Assembly: GCA_029433525.1 (NCBI GenBank)
Contig: JAQTIF010000001.1
Span: 1,426,001 to 1,490,000, forward strand
Direction of reading: 5' to 3'
Origin: Enterobacteriaceae bacterium ESL0689
Lineage (GTDB): Bacteria; Pseudomonadota; Gammaproteobacteria; Enterobacterales; Enterobacteriaceae
DNA length: 64,000 nucleotides
Position 1 is the first letter of the stretch. Every line of letters begins with the position of its first letter. The notes under the pieces are model-generated. The model was not told where the DNA came from. It saw only the letters and a program-made list of their open reading frames with translations, and ran no database searches. The position numbers were made by a program, and so were the translations under genes. Of the stretch, positions 11,449-18,815 are shown piece after piece.

Positions 11449-11721
11449 GTGAACAAATCTCAACTGATTGACAAAATTGCTACAGGTGCTGATGTTTCTA
11501 AAGCTACGGCTGGACGGACGTTAGATGCATTCATTGCCGCCATTACCGAATCTCTGCAGGCTGGAGAAGATGTTGCGCTGGTTGGGTTCGGTACTTTCAC
11601 CGTGAAAGAACGTGCTGCACGTACTGGCCGCAATCCGCAAACCGGTAAAGAAATTACTATCGCTGCGGCTAAAGTTCCGGGTTTCCGTGCCGGTAAAGCA
11701 CTGAAAGATGCAGTCAACTGA
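11449..11721 (+). CDS. hupB: DNA-binding protein HU-beta
   Basis: HU is the abundant histone-like nucleoid protein that bends DNA; HU-beta pairs with HU-alpha. The 90-residue protein carries the HU signature [20 protein letters not shown], including the beta-arm with the intercalating proline in RNPQTG. The start codon is GTG with a GAGAGGAAGAG ribosome binding site, as in E. coli. It lies between lon and ppiD in conserved order. Confidence 0.97.
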   Translation: MNKSQLIDKIATGADVSKATAGRTLDAFIAAITESLQAGEDVALVGFGTFTVKERAARTGRNPQTGKEITIAAAKVPGFRAGKALKDAVN

Positions 11722-11754
11722 TTCAACTTCCCTTCGGGAATGATGACTATGCTT

Positions 11755-11783
11755 AAGGGCGCATCGTAAGATGTGCCTTTTTT
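11755..11783 (+). terminator. Rho-independent terminator of hupB
   Basis: AAGGGCGCATC pairs with GATGTGCCTTT, with two G-U wobbles, across a GTAA tetraloop and continues into a T run. It lies 34 bases after the hupB stop. Confidence 0.88.
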
Positions 11784-12002
11784 ATACAGAACGGCCATAT
11801 CAGTAAGCATGGTTTTCTGATTGCAGGCGTCGGGATAACGGGCTATTTGCCCGGGGTACAAAAGCAGATTTTATCTCTGGTTATGTACACTTTAAGCTGA
11901 CAATCATCCTGTTTTCTTGTCAAAATAGATCCTCCCGTGCAGCAGCTATCACATGTTATGCTGTGCGAGCAAAAGTCATCTAAAGCGGAGCGTTGTTACA
12001 CC

Positions 12003-13877
12003 ATGATGGACAACCTACGCACGGCTGCTGGTAGCGTCGTGCTTAAGATTATTTTCGTTATTATCATTGTCTCATTCGTATTGACTGGCGTCAGTGGTTA
12101 CCTGATTGGCAATGGTAAAAGTTATGCCGTGAAAGTTAATGGTCAGGAGATCAGCAGGCGGCTTTTTGAGAATGCTGTTGCTACTGAACGCAGCAAGATG
12201 CAGCAACAAGCGGGCGAGCAGTTCGCTGAGCTGGCGGCTGATGAAAACTATATGAAATCTCTGCGGCAGCGGGTATTAAACCGTTTGATCGATGAAGCAC
12301 TCCTTGACCAGTATGCTCGCAAACTGGGGATCACTGTCAGTGATGATCAGGTTAAACAAGCTATTTTGCAGGCCCAGGTCTTCCAGACTGACGATAAATT
12401 TGATAATAAACGTTTTACCGAGACCATCAGGCGTATGGACATAACGACGGAGCAGTTTGCCCAGGCGTTACGCACGCAGCTGACCACACAGCAACTGGCG
12501 GAGGCGGTTGTTGATACTAACTTTATGTTACCTGATGAAGCGACGCAGCTTGTCACACTGATTACGCAACAACGGGTAGTACGCCAGGCAACGATTAATG
12601 TCAATGCGCTGGCAGAAAAACAGGCGGCAAGTGATGCCGAGGTTGATACCTACTATCAACAACATCAGGCTCGCTTTATGCAGCCGGAGCAGTTCCGTGT
12701 CAGTTATATCAAACTGGATGCCGCCAGCCTGCAGAAGCCCGTCACGGATGAAGATATTCAGCGCTGGTATGATCAGCATCTGGCTCAGTTTACGCAACCG
12801 CAGCGTAATCACTATCACGTGATTCAGACTAAAACGGCGGCAGATGCTGAAGCAGTGATTGATGCGCTAAAAAAAGGTGCTGATTTCGCGACCCTGGCAA
12901 AAGAAAAATCGACTGACATCGTTTCCGCCCGTAAAGGGGGCGATTTGGGATGGATAGAAGATGCCACGACAATCCCGGAGCTGAAAGAGGCAGGCTTAAA
13001 AGAAAAAGGCCAGCTTTCTGGCGTGATTAAATCTTCAGACAGTTTTCTGGTCGCACGTCTTGATGATATTCAGGCAGCGACAGTGAAACCACTGGCAGAA
13101 GTGCGTGATGATATCGCCGCAAAAGTAAAACAGGAAAAAGCGTTGGACGCTTACTTTGCACTTCAGCAAAAAGTCAGCGATGCTGCCAGCAATGATAATG
13201 AGTCTTTAGCCAGTGCGGCTCAGGTGGCGGGAAGTAAAATTGTCGAAACAGGCTGGTTTAGCCGTAATAATCTACCGCAGGATTTGAACTTTAAACCTGT
13301 TTCTGCAGCGATCTTCAATGGCAGTCTGGTGGCTAAGGAGGGTGTACCAGGACCTAACTCCGGGATTATCACCGTTGAGGGGGATCGCGCGTTTATTCTG
13401 CGTATCAGCGACCATAAAGCGGAAGCCGTCAAGCCACTGGCGGATGTCAAAGCACAAATTATTGCTATTGTGCAGCACAATAAAGCGGAACAGCAGGCCA
13501 GACAAGAGGCCAGTAATATATTGCTGGCACTAAAAGATGGCAAAGGTGAGGCCGCCATGAAAGCAGCTGGTCTGAATTTTGCTGGCGCGCAAACATGGCA
13601 ACGTAACAGCGAAGATCCATTAAGCCAAACGATATTTACGCTGCCGCTACCCTCTGTCGGTAAAGCTAGTTACGGTGTTGGTCATGACAGGCAAGGCAAC
13701 GTTGTGTTGCTGGCATTTGAGGAAACTAAAGTCGGTAATATGACGGAAAAACAACAGAAAACGATGATTCAGAGTATGATACAGAACGATGCTCTGACTG
13801 CTTTTGAGGTGTTGATGAATAATCTGCGCCAGCCAGCAGAAATAAAAACCGGCGATATTGGCGATCAACAACAATAG
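12003..13877 (+). CDS. ppiD: Periplasmic folding chaperone PpiD (SurA-like, membrane anchored)
   Basis: PpiD is anchored at the SecYEG translocon and helps newly exported proteins fold. The 624-residue product has a short cytoplasmic N-terminus and one TM helix (about residues 15-35, LKIIFVIIIVSFVLTG). A SurA-like chaperone region follows, then a parvulin domain near 265-360 (RNHYHVIQTKT...GGDLGWIEDA). The start at 12003 (MMDNLRTAAG) matches E. coli and has an AGCGGAG ribosome binding site; a longer in-frame extension upstream looks spurious. The gene follows hupB as in E. coli. Confidence 0.95.
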   Translation: MMDNLRTAAGSVVLKIIFVIIIVSFVLTGVSGYLIGNGKSYAVKVNGQEISRRLFENAVATERSKMQQQAGEQFAELAADENYMKSLRQRVLNRLIDEALLDQYARKLGITVSDDQVKQAILQAQVFQTDDKFDNKRFTETIRRMDITTEQFAQALRTQLTTQQLAEAVVDTNFMLPDEATQLVTLITQQRVVRQATINVNALAEKQAASDAEVDTYYQQHQARFMQPEQFRVSYIKLDAASLQKPVTDEDIQRWYDQHLAQFTQPQRNHYHVIQTKTAADAEAVIDALKKGADFATLAKEKSTDIVSARKGGDLGWIEDATTIPELKEAGLKEKGQLSGVIKSSDSFLVARLDDIQAATVKPLAEVRDDIAAKVKQEKALDAYFALQQKVSDAASNDNESLASAAQVAGSKIVETGWFSRNNLPQDLNFKPVSAAIFNGSLVAKEGVPGPNSGIITVEGDRAFILRISDHKAEAVKPLADVKAQIIAIVQHNKAEQQARQEASNILLALKDGKGEAAMKAAGLNFAGAQTWQRNSEDPLSQTIFTLPLPSVGKASYGVGHDRQGNVVLLAFEETKVGNMTEKQQKTMIQSMIQNDALTAFEVLMNNLRQPAEIKTGDIGDQQQ

Positions 13878-13920
13878 TTGCGTGATAACGCGCAAAAATA
13901 AGTAATATGATGTAATTCTC

Positions 13921-13947
13921 AAGGGTCGCTTGCGCGGCCCTTTCTGT
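13921..13947 (+). terminator. Terminator-like hairpin after ppiD
   Basis: AAGGGTCGC pairs with GCGGCCCTT (one wobble) around TTGC, followed by a weak T-rich tail (TCTGTTT). It is the likely end of the ppiD transcript, 44 bases after its stop. Confidence 0.65.
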
Positions 13948-14013
13948 TTATGGAATTTGCTTTTTGTACCTGAGATTTGTCGCTGTTATGGTGACCTTGT
14001 GATCTAAAAATGA

Positions 14014-14391
<378 letters not shown>

Positions 14392-14423
14392 TTTCATCAG
14401 GAACAGGGTGAAAAACCGTAAGG

Positions 14424-15119
14424 TTATTTCAACCCTGTCTTGCTTTTCATCGTTGCCATGATAGCAGTCTTGTTGGCCCGATATTGCTTCAGTCCGTTGG
14501 CGCGCAGATGGCAGGCGGCACATTGCCCGCAACCTTCGCTCTTAATACCGTTATAACAGGTCAGGGTATCGTTGCAAACCCGATCCAGTTGTCCCCAGTA
14601 GTCTGCCAGAGCCCAGGTTTCGGCTTTATTCAACCACATTAAGGGAGTTTCGAAACGAATATCCTTTGCCATACCTAAGTTAACCGCATGATTGAGCGCT
14701 TTAACAAATTCATCCCGGCAGTCTGGGTAACCAGAAAAATCCGTCTCACAAACGCCAGTAATAACGACTTGTGCGGAAACTTGCCAGGCATAAATGGCTG
14801 CCAGGGTTAAAAACAGAATATTACGGCCAGGAACAAAAGTATCTGCAAGCTGGCTGGCATCGGGCTGGTAATCCGGGACGGGAATGTTGTCGCGTGTCAG
14901 GCTACTGACAGCAAGCTCGTTAAGTACCCTGACATCCAGTATTTTATGGGCGACGGCACCAAGATCATATGCCAGGGTGCGTGCGACATCAATTTCTGCA
15001 TGGTGACGCTGGCCATAATCAAAGGTGACGCAATGTACTTCATCATATTGCCTTAAAGCCTGTATCAGACAGGTAGTGGAATCCTGTCCGCCACTAAAGA
15101 CAACAACAGCGCGTTTCAT
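14424..15119 (-). CDS. queC: 7-cyano-7-deazaguanine synthase
   Basis: QueC converts 7-carboxy-7-deazaguanine to preQ0, using ATP and ammonia, in queuosine biosynthesis. The 231-residue protein has the N-terminal PP-loop ATP site SGGQDST (residues 9-15) and the C-terminal zinc site (CYNG, then GCGQCAAC). [17 protein letters not shown] and [19 protein letters not shown] are diagnostic. The start at 15119 ([11 protein letters not shown]) is chosen because it matches E. coli; the reading frame stays open another 105 bases upstream without support. It is convergent with ybaV. Confidence 0.95.
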   Translation of the reverse strand: MKRAVVVFSGGQDSTTCLIQALRQYDEVHCVTFDYGQRHHAEIDVARTLAYDLGAVAHKILDVRVLNELAVSSLTRDNIPVPDYQPDASQLADTFVPGRNILFLTLAAIYAWQVSAQVVITGVCETDFSGYPDCRDEFVKALNHAVNLGMAKDIRFETPLMWLNKAETWALADYWGQLDRVCNDTLTCYNGIKSEGCGQCAACHLRANGLKQYRANKTAIMATMKSKTGLK

Positions 15120-15666
15120 GGTCATCCTGGTTATCAATCGAAGGGGGGTAACAGGATAACGTTTAAGGCATATGACGACCAGCCGAATTGTCGTGATATC
15201 AGCAAATTCAGTCAGCTGGGGCACGGACAGCGCAGAAAAATCGCAGCGGACACGCAGTACGTGAGACTGCCAGGGGTCAGAATGGCAAGTTGAAGGTCAG
15301 GATGGAAAGCAAAAATTATCTCTAAAAAGGTAATATTGACTGATAAATGCACTTTTTGTGATGGTTTTTACACCCATGTAATAGTGCTATATTGTACAAA
15401 AAAAGTTACGGGACACACCTTGGTTGATGGTAACAATCGAGGAGGGAGCCGCCGTCCGTTTACCAAAGAACTGTTCTATTCACTTGCCTCGAATCTGGTG
15501 TAACCAGGTGATTTGGTTTTCACAATGAGGCTATGTGTAAATAGGCCGTTATGGTGATCGATTCTCGCAGTGGCCTGTTCAACATAACGTGTGTTACATT
15601 ATGCGTATCAAAAAAGGATACGAAGAATTGTCCGCTTTGTGCGAAAAAAAACCTACGGAGCAACAT
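15120..15666. other. Non-coding stretch between queC and the effector island
   Basis: About 550 bases without a supportable gene. In E. coli ybaE, cof, decR, mdlA and mdlB begin here; none is present. The region contains a solitary IS end (15391-15419), annotated separately. It probably also contains the queC promoter. Base composition becomes AT-rich from about 15.3 kb. Confidence 0.6.
15391..15419 (+). repeat. Solitary IS5-family end (scar)
   Basis: These 29 bases (ATTGTACAAAA...TTACGGGACACACC) are nearly identical, with one base fewer, to 17997-18026, the transposase-proximal end of the IS at 17107-18026, and lie in the same orientation. No transposase is attached. It looks like the remnant of an adjacent deletion or a second, lost IS copy. 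Confidence 0.75.
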
Positions 15667-16085
15667 GTGAAGAGTTCATTCATTTTATTTATTACTATTG
15701 CTTTATCCATCGGTCACGCCACAGCCAGTGAACTTATTTTTTCGTGTATTACTGATAACGGAAAATTAATCAAAGTCATAAAGGATGGCGCTCAGGATGA
15801 ATATATAATAAAAACAATAAATTAGAACTTTACGTAAAGAATAAAATTGAGTCAATGAATATCGTTTTTAGTGAACCTAACGGTTCAGGGATAACTACCA
15901 GTGTTCCATTTAAAAATGGAGCATACATTTACGATGTTTTCACTAGTACAGATCGGTTAACCGAGGAACACCTATCACAATCCGGTATTATTGTTTCAAA
16001 AAACAATGAGTTCCTGGCGAATCTGAAATGTAAAAATAGCTCAATTAAAGGGAACCTCCTTGATATTGACGATGAACATCAATAA
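15667..16085 (+). pseudogene. Frameshifted secreted small protein, paralogue of the candidate immunity protein at 18372-18815
   Basis: Two consecutive reading frames look like one broken gene. The first starts at GTG 15667 with an ACGGAG ribosome binding site and encodes a signal peptide ending GHATA, then SELIFSC; it stops at 15825. The second, shifted by one base, continues from about 15820 (NKLELYVKNK) and ends at 16085. Combined, it resembles the protein encoded at 18372-18815: signal peptide, a conserved FSC near the mature N-terminus, a GxYxxxF-type segment (GAYIYDVF versus GYKYTIF), and a second Cys-Lys (LKCKN versus YDCKS). It is on the strand opposite to the effector. Function is inferred only from this relation. 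Confidence 0.6.
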
Positions 16086-16128
16086 TAAATAAACTGCCTC
16101 TATATTAAAGGCAGTTTATTTTCGTCAG

Positions 16129-16260
16129 CTAAAACACATCAGCAAAATTTTTTTTGTCCAAAAAAGAAACGAGATTATTATATCTTTTTTCATAACTATT
16201 CGTGTACTTGTTTAAGATTACTGTAATTTCATCAATTTGCTTTCGGTTATACCCCCTCAG
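16129..16260 (-). pseudogene. C-terminal gene fragment truncated at an IS-derived boundary
   Basis: The reverse strand encodes a coherent charged tail ending RKQIDEITVILNKYTNSYEK and then KNFADVF before the stop at 16129. It runs back into an IS3-type end remnant at 16261-16305, beyond which the frame has no natural start. It is probably the C-terminus of a gene cut by an insertion and later deletion. The family is not recognised; the neighbourhood suggests another effector or immunity remnant. Confidence 0.4.
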
Positions 16261-16305
16261 TGTCAAGATAGTTGTCCCCCTGTTTAATTTAAGCCGCCTG
16301 TTTAT
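16261..16305 (-). repeat. Remnant of an IS3-type element end
   Basis: TGTCAAGATAGTTGTC...TGTTTAATTTAAG matches, in reverse complement, the right end of the element at 54649-55221 (TGTCAAGACAGTTGTC...TGTTTAATTTAAA), and the similarity continues into CGCCTGTTT. Nothing else of the element remains here. Confidence 0.7.
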
Positions 16306-16345
16306 CATAACGCGTACTACATGCGCATCAAATAAGGATGGGTGT

Positions 16346-17098
16346 TTATTTGTTATGTTGTGGCTGCGATTGGAATGGATATGCAACGCTCTCGTTAATG
16401 CTTACCTGAGTAGATGCCTTGTCTTTAAATGCAGGCCAGTTATATGATTTTGTTATGAATTTCCACAGGTAATAATCCTTCGAATCATCGGTGATTTTAA
16501 GGTTTAAGATGCTCCAGCTTTCATCGTGACAATGTGATTGTTTTGCATAATCATCCTCAGTAAAGCAAGCTTTTATCATTTCTCTTGATGAAAATGGGAT
16601 GTTTTTAAAGGCTGGTTGATATGTACCATCATCATTAATCATCATGAAATTGGCGTATTCTTCCTCTCGCCCACCTCCGGAATAAATTGTTGACCATTTC
16701 GATACTAACGCAACGGCCGTTTTAACTTTACTTAAAGGATATAAAGCTGGATATATATATTCATCACTTTTGGTAAGTTCATCGTCAGGAGTATCCTCAT
16801 TTTTAGTTTCTTTAGTGAAATCCCACGAAGCTATTTTAGAATACACATTACCATTTTTTTTCAGCTTATTTAACTGAAGAGGTGGTGTTGTTAAATAGAA
16901 GATACTATCCGTATTCTTTTCTTTCCAGATAGAAGTCCCTTCTTTACAGGAATCATCAACCGCTTTGCAAATATTAACATATTGAGCACTATTTTTTTTC
17001 AACGCTATTAATGCAACTGGCCTTATTGTGATGTCAGTCATACCAGCCACAGCAGGGAAAGAAATAATAGCTAAACACAAAACTACTTTTTTCATCAT
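16346..17098 (-). CDS. Periplasmic protein of unknown family, candidate second immunity protein
   Basis: A 250-residue protein with a clear Sec signal peptide (MMKKVVLCLAIISFPAVAG). The mature part has four or five cysteines (VNICKA, DDSCKE, KACFTE, SHCHDE), an acidic middle and a C-terminal segment YYLWKFITKSYNWPAF. The family is not recognised with confidence. It is on the same strand as, and downstream of, the TseP-like effector and its overlapping partner, separated from them only by an IS insertion (17107-18026). A periplasmic location and this position fit a protein that protects against a cell-wall-degrading effector. The gene is AT-rich compared with core genes nearby, a sign of transfer. 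Confidence 0.65.
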   Translation of the reverse strand: MMKKVVLCLAIISFPAVAGMTDITIRPVALIALKKNSAQYVNICKAVDDSCKEGTSIWKEKNTDSIFYLTTPPLQLNKLKKNGNVYSKIASWDFTKETKNEDTPDDELTKSDEYIYPALYPLSKVKTAVALVSKWSTIYSGGGREEEYANFMMINDDGTYQPAFKNIPFSSREMIKACFTEDDYAKQSHCHDESWSILNLKITDDSKDYYLWKFITKSYNWPAFKDKASTQVSINESVAYPFQSQPQHNK

Positions 17099-17106
17099 TT
17101 ATCCTA

Positions 17107-18026
17107 GGCTGTGTCCCTTAACCTAACAACCGCCTTAAAAACAACCTGATTGCCCCCAGTTTTAGCATGCTCAGATAGTTTCTGGCTGTTTTTTCTGAGC
17201 GCGTGGCTATTCGACGGTTTTCTTTCAGTATTGCAAAGCAGCGTTCCACCACATTGCGCTTTTTATATAACTGACGATCCAGCGCTCGACGACCATCACG
17301 GCTTGCTTTTTCGTTTGATTTGAAAGGAATAACTGCCTTTATTCCCTTCGTTTTTAAATAAATACGAAGATTACCGCCTGAGTATCCTTTATCCGCCAGC
17401 ACAGCTTTGGGGCGCGACTTCAGACAACCACTTTTTCGAATAACACCGATTTGTCTGAGTAAGGGTTTTGCGTACTGACTTTCGTGAGCCTGCCCACCGC
17501 TCAGGCAGAAACTTAAGGGTAATCCTGTACCATCTGTTGCCAGATGGATTTTGGTGCCAAAGCCGCCGCGTGAGCGACCCAGCCCATGGTCATCTGAGTC
17601 ATCGGGATATTTTTTTTGCACCCGCAGCCGCTTTCAGGGCCCTGATGTTACTTCCGTCAAGTGCGATGACATCCCAGTCAATCAACGATTTTTCATCAAG
17701 TATCTGAAGTAATTTATTGAAAATACTGTTCATTACGCCACTTTTTGACCACCGGTTAAAACGGTTATATATCGTTTTCCAGCAGCCGTAACGTTCAGGT
17801 AAATCCCGCCATGGGGCACCGGAACAAAGGATCCAGAATATGCCATTCATGACGTGTCTGTGAGAAAAATAAGGGCGTCCCCCTCTGGAAGAGGCTTTTT
17901 CAGGTGGTAGCATGGGAGAAATCAGTGCCCACGCCTCATCCGGGAAATCGTAGCGAGCCATATCTAAAGGACTTCCTGTAGTGAGACAGATACCAGATTG
18001 TACAAAAAATAGTTACGGGACACACC
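17107..18026 (-). mobile_element. IS5-family (IS427-type) insertion sequence, about 920 bp, apparently complete
   Basis: The ends share TGTGTCCC in inverted orientation: GGCTGTGTCCCTTAACC at 17107 and the complement of GTTACGGGACACACC at 18026. CTA flanks both sides (17104-17106 and 18027-18029), a plausible 3-bp target duplication. Inside are two overlapping reading frames for a DDE transposase joined by an A8 slippery run. It separates the candidate immunity gene at 16346-17098 from the effector operon. Confidence 0.85.
17118..17961 (-). CDS. IS5-family DDE transposase made by programmed frameshift (OrfA + OrfB)
   Basis: OrfA (17599-17961, 120 aa, MARYDFPDEAWALISPMLPP) contains the N-terminal DUF4096-like region and the first catalytic Asp in ALDGSNIRALKAAAGA. 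OrfB (up to 17621) continues with GRSRGGFGTKIHLATDG, the second Asp in VLADKGYSGG and the final Glu in KKRNVVERCFAILKENRR. The frames meet at eight A residues (minus strand, complement of T8 at 17610-17617), where a -1 slip fuses them. This is the normal expression mode for IS427-group elements, so the gene is probably functional rather than broken. Confidence 0.87.
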
Positions 18027-18213
18027 CTAATGTCAATAACTATATGAAGGAAGGCGTTACCCTTCTCCTGGTTAACCCAGTGCATTGACTTTACTTTTTA
18101 TATCAGTCACTTTTCCATGGCTGGCTGTGTGACGACGTGATATTTTCTGCGAAAGGTCACTGCGTGAGAGACTTCCCCGCCGTGACCCTTTCATATTGAA
18201 CATCTGAACCTTA
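18027..18213. other. Spacer between the IS and interspersed repeat copy A
   Basis: Together with the repeat at 18214-18360 this makes a stretch of about 345 bases without a gene, downstream of the candidate immunity gene. No conserved reading frame, terminator or RNA gene could be recognised in it. Confidence 0.5.
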
Positions 18214-18360
18214 GAGCCTATCCCATTAGGCTATTTTACTTGCCATTTTGGCCCTGGGCAGTGCTCGAAATCCTCACGTACTCCGTCGTGTACGCTGCGG
18301 TTTCTGCGCGCTGTCCGTGTCCAAACTGGCTGCGTCAATAACGCCTGCTGGGATAGGCTC
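18214..18360 (+). repeat. Interspersed 147-bp repeat with inverted ends, copy A
   Basis: It begins GAGCCTATCCCA and ends TGGGATAGGCTC, a perfect 12-bp terminal inverted repeat. Two further copies lie at 25050-25193 and 55446-55589 with the same orientation and a shared core (GCAGTGCTCGAAATCCTCAC, GTACGCTGCGGTTTCT, CTGTCCGTGTCCAAACTGGC). It encodes no protein. Flanking TTA/TAA on either side of the copies may be a target duplication or part of the repeat. Confidence 0.88.
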
Positions 18361-18371
18361 TTACTCAGATT

Positions 18372-18815
18372 CTACTCACAACCAAGAGCAGAGTCTTTAT
18401 CACAGGCTAGTTTTGACGATAAATCGCTAAGGCGGTCAATACCAACGGACTTACAATCGTAAACAGATTCTTTTTTGGTTTTCAGATTCGTAACACTAAC
18501 CCCAGGACTTTCATTCTCATCTTCATAATTACTGAATATCGTGTATTTATAACCTGCATTGACAAACGACACGTTGAAGTAATTAGTTTGAAATCGCGAA
18601 TAATGATTGTATTTGAATCCTAAAAAATCATTACCTTTTGACTTATAGTTAAATTCACTTTTGCGGTCTTTCGTTAAAGTATACTGGAGTGTACCCTTGT
18701 TTACATCTAATTTAATGGTTCCCTTTGCTGTTTCGCATGAGAAATACTCATCATTTGCAAACGATGAGCCGCATAGAAATATCGAAATTAACACCACAAA
18801 TTTATAATGAAGCAT
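18372..18815 (-). CDS. Candidate periplasmic immunity protein overlapping the TseP-like effector
   Basis: A 147-residue protein with signal peptide MLHYKFVVLISIFLCGSSFA. The mature part begins NDEYFSCETAKG and contains three more cysteines (YDCKS, LACDKD, LGCE), suggesting disulfides in the periplasm. Its start overlaps the 3' end of the effector gene by 14 bases, so translation is likely coupled. This is the usual arrangement of a T6SS effector and its immunity gene. The fold could be that of a lysozyme inhibitor, judged only from size, location and cysteines. A broken relative lies at 15667-16085. Confidence 0.68.
   Translation of the reverse strand: MLHYKFVVLISIFLCGSSFANDEYFSCETAKGTIKLDVNKGTLQYTLTKDRKSEFNYKSKGNDFLGFKYNHYSRFQTNYFNVSFVNAGYKYTIFSNYEDENESPGVSVTNLKTKKESVYDCKSVGIDRLSDLSSKLACDKDSALGCE

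Noticed and set aside
17118-17961. IS5-family transposase as a frameshifted pseudogene
   Set aside because: The two frames meet at an A8 run, the standard programmed frameshift site of this IS group, and all catalytic residues are present.
18214-18360. Repeat family as ERIC elements
   Set aside because: Length and inverted ends differ from the 127-bp ERIC sequence, and the ERIC core motif was not found.
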